From the NCBI GenBank assembly GCA_902490245.1, contig CABUDB010000015.1, positions 1 to 13,184 of the forward strand: 13,184 nt of DNA, in the 5' to 3' direction. The notes below the pieces were generated by a model. The model ran no database searches and was not told the origin of the DNA. It saw only the letters and a program-made list of their open reading frames with translations. A program made the translations under genes and the position numbers. Origin of the DNA: an uncultured Collinsella sp. (GTDB lineage Bacteria > Actinomycetota > Coriobacteriia > Coriobacteriales > Coriobacteriaceae). Below, piece after piece: positions 1-7,660 of the stretch (position 1 is its first letter; every line of letters begins with the position of its first letter).

Positions 1-1269
1 TACTCTCTCCCGTTTTGGATTGGTGTACTTGAAGTTATATTCGGAACATTTTTATGTTTCAAATATTTCTTTGTGGGACTTGCATTTTTCATTGCATTCT
101 TCATCGGTGATATGATTGCAAAAAGAAAGTACAAGTTGCCGTTCAGAAAATTCTTCTGGTATTTTAGACCTTTTGTGCTTGTATTTGTCTTTATTGTTCT
201 TGTCGGCTGCGGTCTTGAATATTATTCATATTCGGTCAATAATGCAAATGCAGAAACTTCGGGGCTGTACAGATACAGCGTCCTTGCCGATAAGACCGAT
301 GATAATGCTTTTCCAAACTATTCCGATTACTGTGAGGAGCTTAATTCGGTCGGAATAAATTCGGCAAATGAGTATGAACTTTTTGTTGACGGATATTATG
401 ATGAAAACAACGGACTGAATACTGCTGCCCTTGAAAAGGTTGCGGATATCCAAAAACGGGAAAATCCGTATAATTTCTTTGATAATGCGGGTGCATTGTT
501 TTCAGATGCATGGGGACATATTATAAGTTTTGATTCATATTTTATTGCTTTTGCGGTAATACTTGCCGTTATGGTTGTTTTTGTTACCGTTCAGAAAAAA
601 AGATTTGCCTTCTTCCCTGCTTTGTATTTTGCGGTGGGATTTGCGGCTTGTATGTATGTTCGTTATGCAATGGATTCTTCAGCATACACAATGTACGGAA
701 TTTTGCTGATGATTCTTTCGTTTACAATGTATTCGTTTGATTTCGGTCATCTCAGAAAAGACGAATACAGCAACATTACAGATAAAAGCAGAAAAACTGT
801 TCTTATTTCGGTTATTGTACTTGTGATATTAAGTGTGGCAAGCTGTGCGTCATATTTCTTCCATATCACTCCTGTTTCATATGACAAAAAGCCGAGTGAT
901 CTTTATACTGAGGTTGACAGACATCCCGAAAATTATTATGTTCTCGATCCTGTAACAGCTAAAGAATACATTTCATATACCGATAACTATATTCATCCGC
1001 TGTGGGGATTTTCTTCAGATTTTCTCCATAATGTTGACGGCTTCGGATATCTTCATCGGACAAATCAGCTTGTGAACCGCAACCTCTCAACAAATATTTA
1101 TGAGGCGGTCGTTGACGGAAGAAATGTATATGTTATCGATAAAAACATTACTTTTATCAAAGAAAATTATCTTAACCAATATTACGGCAAAAAGGATTCC
1201 GTCATTGTTTACAAGGATGAAAAGGAATTCAACGGATTTACAATTTACAGCGTAGACAGAGTTAAATAA
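1..1269 (+). CDS. Unrecognised multi-pass membrane protein, 5'-truncated by window edge
   Basis: The reading frame is open from base 1, so the GTG at 73 is probably internal; 422 residues are visible and the true start lies outside the window. Hydrophobic stretches lie at about residues 4-38 (one or two segments), 57-74, 180-197, 202-220, 229-247 and 265-287. Basic clusters after the first block (KRKYK), after the 180-197 segment (QKKR) and after the 229-247 segment (HLRKDE) put those loops inside. That places the roughly 100-residue loop at 75-178 and the roughly 135-residue C-terminal domain outside the cell. The layout resembles GT-C type glycosyltransferases or envelope polymer proteins, but I see no catalytic motif, so the function is unknown. 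Codon use is AT-rich like its neighbours. It converges on the pseudouridine synthase gene and ends just before a shared terminator hairpin. Confidence 0.75.
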   Translation, partial: YSLPFWIGVLEVIFGTFLCFKYFFVGLAFFIAFFIGDMIAKRKYKLPFRKFFWYFRPFVLVFVFIVLVGCGLEYYSYSVNNANAETSGLYRYSVLADKTDDNAFPNYSDYCEELNSVGINSANEYELFVDGYYDENNGLNTAALEKVADIQKRENPYNFFDNAGALFSDAWGHIISFDSYFIAFAVILAVMVVFVTVQKKRFAFFPALYFAVGFAACMYVRYAMDSSAYTMYGILLMILSFTMYSFDFGHLRKDEYSNITDKSRKTVLISVIVLVILSVASCASYFFHITPVSYDKKPSDLYTEVDRHPENYYVLDPVTAKEYISYTDNYIHPLWGFSSDFLHNVDGFGYLHRTNQLVNRNLSTNIYEAVVDGRNVYVIDKNITFIKENYLNQYYGKKDSVIVYKDEKEFNGFTIYSVDRVK

Positions 1270-1274
1270 CATTA

Positions 1275-1310
1275 AAAGAGGATTGAACAATTAAAAGTTC
1301 AATCCTCTTT
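1275..1310. terminator. Bidirectional Rho-independent terminator between converging genes
   Basis: Positions 1275-1288 and 1297-1310 are perfect reverse complements (14 bp) around the 8-base loop 1289-1296. The plus-strand copy ends in a T-rich tract (TTTCTTGTTTATT); the minus-strand copy is followed by a weaker T-containing tract. It sits 5 bases after the stop of the plus-strand membrane gene. It also includes the last codons and TGA stop (1299-1301) of the minus-strand pseudouridine synthase, so one element can stop both transcripts. Confidence 0.85.
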
Positions 1311-2174
1311 CTTGTTTATTACAGACTGCATATCTTCGGGGATCTCGGCAGTAACCGTAATGTATTCATTTTTTATCGGGTGATAAAATTCAAGTCTTGC
1401 ACAATGAAGTGCCTGCCTTGAAATTTTATCAAGCTTTCCGCCGTACAAGTCATCGCCCATAAGCGGATGCCCTAAATAAGCCATATGACAGCGAATTTGA
1501 TGTGTTCTACCGGTTTTAAGCCACAATTCAAGCAATGTAAAATCTTTTGTTGCAACAAGCGGTTTGTAGTGCGTAACTGCTTTCATTCCGTCATCACGGA
1601 CAATTCGCACCATTTTGGAACCATCACGCAAATCCATAGGCTTATCAACTACACCTTCAATATTTATTTCACCCTCGCATAAAGCGTAATAGACCTTATG
1701 CGTTTTATTTTTTACGGCATTGGCTGTAAAACGGTTTTTGGCTATGAGAACAAGCCCTGAGGTATCCTTGTCAAGTCGGTTAATTGCCCGAAATACAAAC
1801 GGCTTGCCGTTTTGACTGCAATAGTACGAAACAATATTTGCAAGCGTATCGCTTTGGTGCTGCTTTACAGGATGAACAGGCATGGAATGCGGTTTGTTTA
1901 CCACAAGAAAATGTTCATCCTCATATCTTATATCAAGTGTCCCCTTTGTCGGTTCAATTTCACATTTTTCATCGGGAATTGCAATTGAAACGGTTTTTCC
2001 GCTTTGCACACAGTCAATTGTTCTTAAAATTTTCCCGTCCATCAAAATACCGTCTTTTTCTCTTTTCAGTCGTGTTATTATTCTTGCAGAAAGCCCGCAT
2101 TTATCACGCAGAAATCTTTGAGCAAGCATATTGTCACATTCGTCAGGTACGGAAAAATACAGTCTGTCAGACAT
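1299..2174 (-). CDS. RluA/RluD-family pseudouridine synthase
   Basis: This 291-residue protein would convert specific uridines in rRNA or tRNA to pseudouridine in the cytoplasm. An N-terminal S4-like RNA-binding segment (about residues 10-70) precedes the catalytic domain. The family signature RLDKDTSG starts at R133, giving D135 as the catalytic aspartate; the residue before it is Asn where most relatives have His. The second family motif, TGRTHQIRCH, lies at 221-230. The length is normal for the family. The start at 2174 is supported by a GGAGGA site 7-10 bases upstream. The gene overlaps the end of the DUF1294 gene by 8 bp, so the two are probably cotranscribed and translationally coupled. 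Its stop codon lies inside the terminator hairpin. The exact target uridine (RluA, RluC or RluD type) cannot be told from the sequence alone. Confidence 0.92.
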   Translation of the reverse strand: MSDRLYFSVPDECDNMLAQRFLRDKCGLSARIITRLKREKDGILMDGKILRTIDCVQSGKTVSIAIPDEKCEIEPTKGTLDIRYEDEHFLVVNKPHSMPVHPVKQHQSDTLANIVSYYCSQNGKPFVFRAINRLDKDTSGLVLIAKNRFTANAVKNKTHKVYYALCEGEINIEGVVDKPMDLRDGSKMVRIVRDDGMKAVTHYKPLVATKDFTLLELWLKTGRTHQIRCHMAYLGHPLMGDDLYGGKLDKISRQALHCARLEFYHPIKNEYITVTAEIPEDMQSVINKKED

Positions 2175-2439
2175 AAATCATCCTCCAAACAAAAAACAGA
2201 ATTATCAGCTGAATAATAAATATTATCGGTATGCCGAGCATAAATTTAATGTGTCTTGTTTTGTGTCTGATTAATTGCATTGTAATGTACATTGCAACAC
2301 TTCCTCCGAGTGCGGAGAGAATCAGCAATGTGCTTTCTCTTACTCTCCATTTGCGGTGAATTGCAAAGTATTTGTCACAGACTGTTACAACAATTGATAT
2401 CAGGCTGATGATGCAAATGTATATGATGAAAATTTCCAT
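2167..2439 (-). CDS. DUF1294 family small membrane protein
   Basis: A 90-residue protein matching the DUF1294 pattern: an N-terminal membrane helix ending near C21-DKYFA, an arginine/glutamate loop (RVRESTLL), a glycine-bearing second helix (LGGSVAMYI), the conserved RHKTRHIKF block at about 58-66, and a C-terminal helix. About three membrane segments are expected, which suits a small inner-membrane protein. The family's function is not established. The start at 2439 has a GGAG site about 6 bases upstream. It is the first gene of a two-gene unit with the downstream pseudouridine synthase (8-bp overlap). Its start faces the glycosidase start across only 23 bp, so its promoter must lie in that gap or inside the glycosidase coding sequence. 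Confidence 0.85.
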   Translation of the reverse strand: MEIFIIYICIISLISIVVTVCDKYFAIHRKWRVRESTLLILSALGGSVAMYITMQLIRHKTRHIKFMLGIPIIFIIQLIILFFVWRMIYV

Positions 2440-2462
2440 GAGAACTCCAAAGGATGATTTGA

Positions 2463-3695
2463 TTGAAAAACAAAAAGATTCTTCCGATTATTGTATCTGT
2501 AATAGCTATGTTAAGCGTTATCTGCATAAGCTCATTTACAAGAGAAAAGCCGCCGAAAAAGCAGAATGATATCAACAATATTGCAGCCTTATCATCAAAG
2601 GCAACAGCCGACACACCCGAAAGTGATGAAAAAATGCGTGGCGTGTGGGTATCATATATGGAGCTTTCTATGGAAAATGAAAGCTCAAAAACACAAAAAG
2701 CGTTTGAAGATAAATTTACCGAAATAGCACAAAAATGCAGTGAAAGCGGTTTCAACACGCTTATTGTACAGGTACGCCCCTTTTGTGACGCATTATATAA
2801 GTCAAGCTATTTTCCGTGGTCACATATTCTCACGGGTACGCAGGGTGAAAATCCTCAATATGACGCACTGCAAATTATGTGTGATATATGCAAAGAAAAC
2901 AATTTGAAAATTCATGCGTGGATTAATCCATACAGAGTCAGTTCAAATGAAACTCCGAAAAAACTTTCAGACAACAATCCTTACATAAAGAATTCCGAAA
3001 TAGGTATAAAAACCGATAACGGAATTTTTCTTGATCCGTCAAATGAAACTGCACAACAGCTGATTAGTGACGGTGTAAAGGAAATTGCGGAAAATTATGA
3101 TGTTGACGGGATACAATTTGACGACTATTTCTACCCTACTGAGGATGAAAGTTTTGATAAAAAGCAGTATGAGGCTTATATTGAAAAATACGGTAAAGAG
3201 AACTCTATGAGTCTTGATAATTGGCGGATGCAAAATGTAAATACGCTGATTTGTAATGTTTACAGAACAATAAAAAGTGTGGATTCGTCAGTTGAGTTCG
3301 GCATATCACCGCAAGGCAATATAGGTAACAATGACGGATTGTATGCCGATGTAAAATCGTGGTGTACCTGTAAAGGCTTTGCAGATTACATTTGTCCGCA
3401 AATTTACTTTAGCCTTGAAAACCCAGCTTTGACTTTTGAAGACTGCCTTGACAGCTGGACATCTCTTGATTTTGACGAAAATGTAAAACTGTATGTAGGT
3501 CTTGGCGGTTATAAAGCAGGTAACGGCGAATATGACGAAGAAACATGGCTTTTAAGTGACAGTATTCTTGCCGATGAATACGATATTTTGCGTAACAACA
3601 AATCTGTCAGGGGCTTTATGCTTTACAGCTATAATAGCCTTGAGGATGATACTGCAAAAAAGGAGATTAATAATCTGATTAACGCTTTAAACTAA
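2463..3695 (+). CDS. GHL10 family envelope glycosidase (DigH/YngK-like)
   Basis: A 410-residue protein with an N-terminal signal/anchor (hydrophobic 6-24, no proper lipobox), a short linker and a GHL10 (Pfam Glyco_hydro-like 10, formerly DUF187) TIM barrel from about residue 57 to the end. Visible family motifs are MRGVWVSY (58-65), FNTLIVQVRP (97-106), IHAWINPYRV (150-159), DGIQFDDYFYP (215-225, acidic active-site region) and SPQGNIG (282-288). E. coli DigH of this family cleaves denuded peptidoglycan glycan strands, so a wall-remodelling role outside the membrane is the best inference. The start is TTG at 2463, directly after an in-frame TGA (2460-2462), with AAAGGA at 2449-2454 and an 8-base spacer. 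Its stop overlaps the convergent mtaB stop region by 9 bp. Confidence 0.88.
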   Translation: MKNKKILPIIVSVIAMLSVICISSFTREKPPKKQNDINNIAALSSKATADTPESDEKMRGVWVSYMELSMENESSKTQKAFEDKFTEIAQKCSESGFNTLIVQVRPFCDALYKSSYFPWSHILTGTQGENPQYDALQIMCDICKENNLKIHAWINPYRVSSNETPKKLSDNNPYIKNSEIGIKTDNGIFLDPSNETAQQLISDGVKEIAENYDVDGIQFDDYFYPTEDESFDKKQYEAYIEKYGKENSMSLDNWRMQNVNTLICNVYRTIKSVDSSVEFGISPQGNIGNNDGLYADVKSWCTCKGFADYICPQIYFSLENPALTFEDCLDSWTSLDFDENVKLYVGLGGYKAGNGEYDEETWLLSDSILADEYDILRNNKSVRGFMLYSYNSLEDDTAKKEINNLINALN

Positions 3696-4973
3696 TTCAG
3701 CATCGCAGTAGTCATCAAATGATTTTGTAATTTTCACATCAATGATTTTACCGCAGAGACTTGTATCTGCGGAATTAATATGAACAGGCGTGTAGTTCTT
3801 TGTGTAACCCTCAAGATAACCGTGACGAAGTCTTTCAACGAGAACAGATTCACAAAGACCAACCTGCTCTTTAAGAAATTCCCTTCTGGTTTCATCGCAG
3901 ACCTGCTCCATAATTTTGGCTCTCTGCTCTTTAATTTGCGGATCAATTTGATTTGGTGCTTTATCGGCAACAGTACCTTTACGGCGTGAATACGGGAAGA
4001 TATGCACCTTTGCAAAGCCGATTGACTTTACAAAATTAAGAGATGCATTGAAATCTTCCTCTGTTTCACCTGCAAATCCAACCATTACATCGGTTGTCAT
4101 AGAACTGTTTTCAAAAGCGTTTCTGAGATTTGTAACAATTTCAGCGTATTCTGCACAATTGTAGTGACGGTTCATTGCTTTGAGTGTGTTATCGCAACCG
4201 CTTTGTAGTGAAAGATGAAACTGCGGACAGAACTTTGGCTGTGCGGCAAGACGGGCAATCATTTCTTTATCCATTCTTTCCGGTTCGATTGACCCGAGTC
4301 TTACACGGTCTATCCCATCAACGGAACAAGCACATTCCACAGCATCCGCAAGATCAAAATCTTCGTCAAGGCCGTAGGCGGAAAGGTTAATACCAACGAG
4401 AACAACCTCACGGTAACCGTTTGCGGCAACCTGAATAAGCTCTGCCTTTAAATCTTCAAGAGATTTTGAACGCACTCTGCCCCTTGCATACGGAATAATG
4501 CAGTAAGAACAAAATCTGTTGCAACCGTCCTCAATTTTAATGAAAGCTCTTGTATGCTCTCCGAGTGACGATACGGAAAGGTTTTCGTATTTTTCGCCTT
4601 TTCCGATATGCTCCGTTATATGAACAAATTTCTGTTTTTCTTCGAGAAACTTATAAATTGAAGGAACGAGTTCGGCTCTCTTTGCATTGCCGAGAACGAT
4701 ATCGCAATTTGAAAAGTTCTCGCTTTCTTCGGGGAAAGCCTGCGGCATACAGCCGGTGAGAATAACAATTCCGTCAGGATTTTCACGGCGGACACGATTG
4801 AGAATCTTGCGGTTTTTTGCGTCACTTACGGATGTTACCGTACAGCTGTTAACGATTGTTATGTCTGCCCTGTCCCTGTCATCCGAGAGAAGAAATCCGT
4901 TCTTCAGCATATCTTCACGCATTGCCTGTGATTCATACTGATTAACCTTGCAGCCGAGTGTAATTATATTAAA
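3687..4973 (-). CDS. mtaB: tRNA (N6-threonylcarbamoyladenosine37-C2)-methylthiotransferase MtaB, 5' end cut at the join
   Basis: This radical-SAM enzyme turns t6A37 into ms2t6A37 in ANN-decoding tRNAs. The visible frame begins [14 protein letters not shown]; the LGCKVNQYE signature is MtaB-type, not MiaB (YGCQMN) or RimO (LGCPKN). Counting from the internal ATG at 4922, further cluster cysteines of the N-terminal MTTase domain are C27 and C58. The radical-SAM triad CxxxCxxC is C134/C138/C141, and a C-terminal TRAM-like stretch follows. Homologues start only a few residues before TLGCK, so roughly 2-5 residues and the ribosome site are missing. The ATG at 4922 is not the true start: it would drop the first cluster cysteine (codon 4950-4952). 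Reading further upstream gives no ATG, GTG or TTG before a TGA at 5028-5030. As written the gene is broken by the join, not naturally truncated. Confidence 0.9.
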   Translation of the reverse strand, partial: FNIITLGCKVNQYESQAMREDMLKNGFLLSDDRDRADITIVNSCTVTSVSDAKNRKILNRVRRENPDGIVILTGCMPQAFPEESENFSNCDIVLGNAKRAELVPSIYKFLEEKQKFVHITEHIGKGEKYENLSVSSLGEHTRAFIKIEDGCNRFCSYCIIPYARGRVRSKSLEDLKAELIQVAANGYREVVLVGINLSAYGLDEDFDLADAVECACSVDGIDRVRLGSIEPERMDKEMIARLAAQPKFCPQFHLSLQSGCDNTLKAMNRHYNCAEYAEIVTNLRNAFENSSMTTDVMVGFAGETEEDFNASLNFVKSIGFAKVHIFPYSRRKGTVADKAPNQIDPQIKEQRAKIMEQVCDETRREFLKEQVGLCESVLVERLRHGYLEGYTKNYTPVHINSADTSLCGKIIDVKITKSFDDYCDAELV

Positions 4974-4980
4974 GCCAGGT
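4964..4980. other. Junction between AT-rich Clostridia-like and GC-rich Coriobacteriia-like DNA
   Basis: Composition flips here within a few bases. On the minus strand hisF codons are GC-rich up to about GCT (4973-4975), after which the bases read as the mtaB 5' end. Two genes with no relation are fused mid-sequence: hisF continues two AT-rich codons (TTA ATA) and hits TAA at 4964-4966, while mtaB loses its start codon. There are no terminal inverted repeats, target duplication, tRNA, integrase or transposase at the point. An assembly or library chimera is the simplest reading; a true recombination would have to destroy two conserved genes at once. Confidence 0.85.
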
Positions 4981-5548
4981 CGAAGCCAGCCTTGGTGCCG
5001 TCGCGATCCATGCTGGTGAGCAAGATCTCACCGGCGCCGCGACGAGCCGCTTCCTCGGCCCACGCCACCGCATCGATACCCGTGGCGTTGCGACCGCCCG
5101 CCGTGAAGACCTCCCACTTGTCGGCATCCGGCTGACCGGGCAGGCCCACGCGCTTGGCATCAATCGCCACGACCACGGCCTGGCTGCCAAACGCCGCGGC
5201 GGCCTGGCTGATCAACGACGGATCGCGCACGGCGGCAGAGTTAAGCGACACCTTGTCGGCACCGGCGGCAACCATGGTTCGCATGCCCGCCAAGTCGCGG
5301 AAACCGCCGCCCACGGTATAGGGAATAACGAGCTCCTCGGCCGCGTGCGCCGCCATCTCGATGGTCGTCGCGCGGTTGTCGCTCGTCGCGGTAATGTCCA
5401 GGAAGACGACCTCGTCTGCACCCTCGCGGTCGTAGGCGCGCGCCAGCTCCACCGGGTCGCCAGCATCGCGCAGGCTCACAAAGTTGACGCCCTTGACCAC
5501 GCGGCCGTCCTTAACATCCAGACAGGGAATCACGCGTTTGGCAAGCAT
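4964..5548 (-). CDS. hisF: Imidazole glycerol phosphate synthase cyclase subunit HisF, 3' end cut at the join
   Basis: HisF makes imidazole glycerol phosphate and AICAR from PRFAR using ammonia delivered by HisH. The visible 194 residues give the first three quarters of the (beta/alpha)8 barrel: [11 protein letters not shown] with catalytic D11, VGGGFRD (79-85), second catalytic D130 in the AIDAKR strand, and [14 protein letters not shown] (177-190). The family is about 250-258 residues long, so some 60 residues are lost, including the last two beta/alpha units and their ASGGAG-type phosphate-binding loop. The last two codons (TTA ATA) and TAA stop belong to the joined DNA. The start at 5548 has AAGGAG inside the end of hisA and a 3-bp gap, indicating translational coupling. 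In an intact genome hisI/hisE would be expected next. Confidence 0.93.
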   Translation of the reverse strand: MLAKRVIPCLDVKDGRVVKGVNFVSLRDAGDPVELARAYDREGADEVVFLDITATSDNRATTIEMAAHAAEELVIPYTVGGGFRDLAGMRTMVAAGADKVSLNSAAVRDPSLISQAAAAFGSQAVVVAIDAKRVGLPGQPDADKWEVFTAGGRNATGIDAVAWAEEAARRGAGEILLTSMDRDGTKAGFDLALI

Positions 5549-5551
5549 GGG

Positions 5552-6295
5552 CTACTCCTTCCCTCGGGCGGCGGCCAACGCCTGGGCCAGCGTAAAGTTG
5601 CCCTCGTAGAGCGCACGACCGGTAATGGCACCCTCGATGGCATCCTCGCCCACCGCGGCCAGTGCGCGGATATCGTCGAGCGTCGAGATGCCGCCCGAAG
5701 CCACGACGGGAAAGCCCGCGACCTCGGCCAAATGGCGATACGCCGCCACGTCGATGCCCGTCTGCATGCCATCGCGCGCGATGTCGGTATACACCAGATG
5801 CTTAAAGCCCAGCTCGGTGAGCTGCGCCACGGCGTCGTCGAGCGCCACACCCGCACCGTCGCGCCAACCGTTCACCTTGACCTGGCCGTCGCGCGCGGCA
5901 ATATCTGCCACCAACAGCTCGCCAAAGCCTTGGGCTGCCACCTCGGCAAAACCCGGCTCGGTCACCAGCACGGTGCCCAGCGCAATGCGGCGAGCACCAT
6001 AGCCGGCCAGCTCGTCGATGCGCGCGAGCGAGCGGACACCGCCGCCCACGTCCACGGACAGGCCGTCGACGCCGCAGATAGCCTTAATCGCCGCCGAGTT
6101 GGCAGCGCACGCGTCCTCGTCCTCGCCAAAAGCAGCGGACAGGTCGACGACATGCACCCAGTTCGCGCCCTGCTCGGCAAACGAGCGGGCGACGGCGACG
6201 GGGTCGTCGGAATATACCTTGCAGCGGCTGCGGTCGCCGCGCTCCAGGCGCACAACCTTGCCGCCGATCAAATCGATTGCGGGAAACAGAATCAT
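5552..6295 (-). CDS. hisA: ProFAR isomerase HisA
   Basis: HisA is the cytoplasmic TIM-barrel isomerase that opens the ribose of ProFAR to give PRFAR, the substrate of HisF/HisH. The 247-residue length is standard. The protein starts MILFPAIDLIGGKVVRL with catalytic D8. Other visible family landmarks are the VDVGGGVR phosphate loop (81-88), D131 in the fifth strand, YTDIARDG (169-176) with the general-acid D171, and VVASGGIS late in the barrel. The N-terminal pattern is that of ordinary HisA rather than the bifunctional PriA of other actinobacteria, although that distinction is only an inference here. Its ATG overlaps the hisH TGA by 4 bp (ATGA), and hisF begins 3 bp after its stop, so it sits in the coupled middle of the operon. 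Confidence 0.95.
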   Translation of the reverse strand: MILFPAIDLIGGKVVRLERGDRSRCKVYSDDPVAVARSFAEQGANWVHVVDLSAAFGEDEDACAANSAAIKAICGVDGLSVDVGGGVRSLARIDELAGYGARRIALGTVLVTEPGFAEVAAQGFGELLVADIAARDGQVKVNGWRDGAGVALDDAVAQLTELGFKHLVYTDIARDGMQTGIDVAAYRHLAEVAGFPVVASGGISTLDDIRALAAVGEDAIEGAITGRALYEGNFTLAQALAAARGKE

Positions 6296-6993
6296 CGGCC
6301 GGCCCCCTCGACGATGCTCACGAAGTTCTTAAGAATGCGCTGACCAAGCGCGGAGGATTTCTCGGGATGGAACTGACAGCCCCACACGTTGCCATGACGC
6401 ACGATGCACGGGAAGCTCCGTGTATAGTGCGTGCGCGCCAACACATCGGCGGCATCGACGTCGTCGGCCACCGCGTAGCTGTGAGTGAAATACATGTTGG
6501 CGCCCTCGGCAAAACCGGCAAGCAACGGATCGGCCGCACCGGCGGGCGTCATGCGCACCTGGTCCCAGCCCACGTGCGGGACCTTCAGACGGCTCGACTC
6601 CAGGTGCGTGCACGAGCCACGCATGATGCCCAGGCCATCGACCCAGGGACCACCGGCCTGCTCGGAGGCATCGTCGTCCGCGTCCGCGTCCTCGTTCGCA
6701 GGCACGCCCTCGTTGCCGCGCTCAAAAAACAGCTGAAGGCCCAGGCAGATGCCGAGCAGCGGAGTTCCGGCGGCAACGGCATCGAGCACGGCCACCTCCT
6801 CGCCGCTCTGACGCATAAAGGCGATCGCGTCATAGAACGCACCCACGCCCGGGATGACCAGGCCGTCGGCGTTGCGGATCTGCTCCGGATCGTCCGACGT
6901 GCAGGCGGCAGCACCGGCGCGCGCAAGCCCGCGCACGACGCTCGACAAGTTGCCCTTGTGGTAGTCGACCACCACGATCTTCGGTTCGCCCAC
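6292..6993 (-). CDS. hisH: Imidazole glycerol phosphate synthase glutamine amidotransferase subunit HisH
   Basis: HisH is the class I glutaminase that feeds ammonia to HisF. The 233-residue product starts VGEPKIVVVDYHKGN. The frame stays open upstream into hisB, but conserved sequence begins at KIVVVDY, and the GTG at 6991-6993 has a GGAGGGG site (6998-7004) ahead of it, so that start is chosen. The oxyanion region PGVGAF (49-53 area), nucleophile C83 in GICLGLQL, and H209 and E211 in QFHPEKS form the glutaminase site. Residues about 94-115 are an extra acidic insertion (ANEDADADDDASE) not typical of the family. The gene overlaps hisA by 4 bp and is separated from hisB by a 79-bp gap that holds a terminator-like hairpin. 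Confidence 0.93.
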   Translation of the reverse strand: MGEPKIVVVDYHKGNLSSVVRGLARAGAAACTSDDPEQIRNADGLVIPGVGAFYDAIAFMRQSGEEVAVLDAVAAGTPLLGICLGLQLFFERGNEGVPANEDADADDDASEQAGGPWVDGLGIMRGSCTHLESSRLKVPHVGWDQVRMTPAGAADPLLAGFAEGANMYFTHSYAVADDVDAADVLARTHYTRSFPCIVRHGNVWGCQFHPEKSSALGQRILKNFVSIVEGAGR

Positions 6994-6997
6994 GCGA

Positions 6998-7004
6998 CCC
7001 CTCC
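6998..7004 (-). promoter_or_regulatory. Shine-Dalgarno site deciding the hisH start
   Basis: The minus strand reads GGAGGGG, then TCGC, then GTG (6991-6993). It supports the GTG start of hisH over the much longer upstream extension or the ATG about 22 codons earlier (near 7056), neither of which matches conserved HisH sequence. Confidence 0.7.
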
Positions 7005-7018
7005 ACTTCTCATCATCC

Positions 7019-7059
7019 AAAACCACCACAAAGAGGACAGGCATCTTCGTGGTGGTTTT
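7019..7059. terminator. Terminator-like hairpin inside the his operon, between hisB and hisH
   Basis: Positions 7019-7029 and 7049-7059 are perfect reverse complements (11 bp); after one mismatch the stem continues with four more pairs (7031-7034 with 7044-7047), leaving a 9-base loop. On the minus strand the arm begins AAAACCACCAC and ends GTGGTGGTTTT, the A-stem-T layout of an intrinsic terminator, in either orientation. It fills most of the 79-bp hisB-hisH gap. It could partially terminate transcription, or protect or process the mRNA; the short T tract suggests incomplete termination. Confidence 0.65.
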
Positions 7060-7072
7060 ACCCTTGTGACGG

Positions 7073-7660
7073 TTACAGCGAGCCCTTAGTGCTGGGGATA
7101 CCCTGCACGCGGGGATCGAGTTCGCAGGCGCGGCGCATCGTGCGGCCCACGGCCTTAAAGGCGGCCTCGATAATGTGGTGCGAATTGCCGCCCGCCAGCT
7201 CGCGCACGTGCAGCGTGAGCTTGGCATCGCGCGCAAAGGCATAGAAGAACTCGACGGCCAGCTCGGTATCAAAGCTGCCCACGCGCTCAGTCGGCACGGG
7301 CAGCTCGCAATAGGCCTGCCCGCGACCCGAGATATCCACGGCGGCCATCACGAGTGTCTCGTCCATGGCGATCGCCGCGTCGGCAAAGCGCGTAATACCC
7401 GCCTTGTCGCCCAGCGCCTGGCAAAACGCCTCGCCCAGCACAATGCCCGTGTCCTCAACGGTGTGGTGCGCGTCGACCTCGACGTCGCCCACCGCATGCA
7501 CCGTCAGATCGAACAGGCCATGGCGGCCAAAAGCGTTGAGCATGTGGTCGAAAAACGGCACGCCGGTCGAGATATCGCACACGCCAGATCCGTCCAGGTC
7601 GAGCTTTACGACAATGTCGGTCTCGCCCGTCTTGCGGGTTACCTCGGCATAGCGGTCCAT
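7073..7660 (-). CDS. hisB: Imidazoleglycerol-phosphate dehydratase HisB (monofunctional)
   Basis: HisB dehydrates imidazole glycerol phosphate to imidazole acetol phosphate in a manganese-dependent reaction. The 195-residue length is that of the dehydratase alone, without the N-terminal phosphatase domain of the E. coli bifunctional HisB, so histidinol phosphatase must be encoded elsewhere. Metal-binding motifs are visible: FFDHML (36-41), DAHHTVED (63-70; H65, H66, E69) and GGNSHHIIEA (157-166; H161, H162, E165). The C-terminal PSTKGSL end is typical. Its ATG directly abuts the hisC TAG with no gap, and an AAGGAGGAG site (7667-7675) lies in the last codons of hisC, so translation is coupled. 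After its stop comes the hairpin-bearing gap before hisH. Confidence 0.96.
   Translation of the reverse strand: MDRYAEVTRKTGETDIVVKLDLDGSGVCDISTGVPFFDHMLNAFGRHGLFDLTVHAVGDVEVDAHHTVEDTGIVLGEAFCQALGDKAGITRFADAAIAMDETLVMAAVDISGRGQAYCELPVPTERVGSFDTELAVEFFYAFARDAKLTLHVRELAGGNSHHIIEAAFKAVGRTMRRACELDPRVQGIPSTKGSL

Noticed and set aside
4920..4922. ATG at 4922 as the true start of mtaB
   Set aside because: Conserved MtaB sequence, including the first cluster cysteine, continues upstream in frame to the join at about 4973.
5345..6343. Long plus-strand open frames over hisF, hisA, hisH and hisB (also 6277-7089 and 7175-8017)
   Set aside because: They are antisense to conserved his genes, have no ribosome sites in context and no recognisable motifs.
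6994..7272. N-terminal extension of hisH up to 7272
   Set aside because: The extra residues are Ser/Pro/Arg-rich translation of hisB and the hairpin gap in another frame; family homology begins at the GTG at 6993, which has its own ribosome site.
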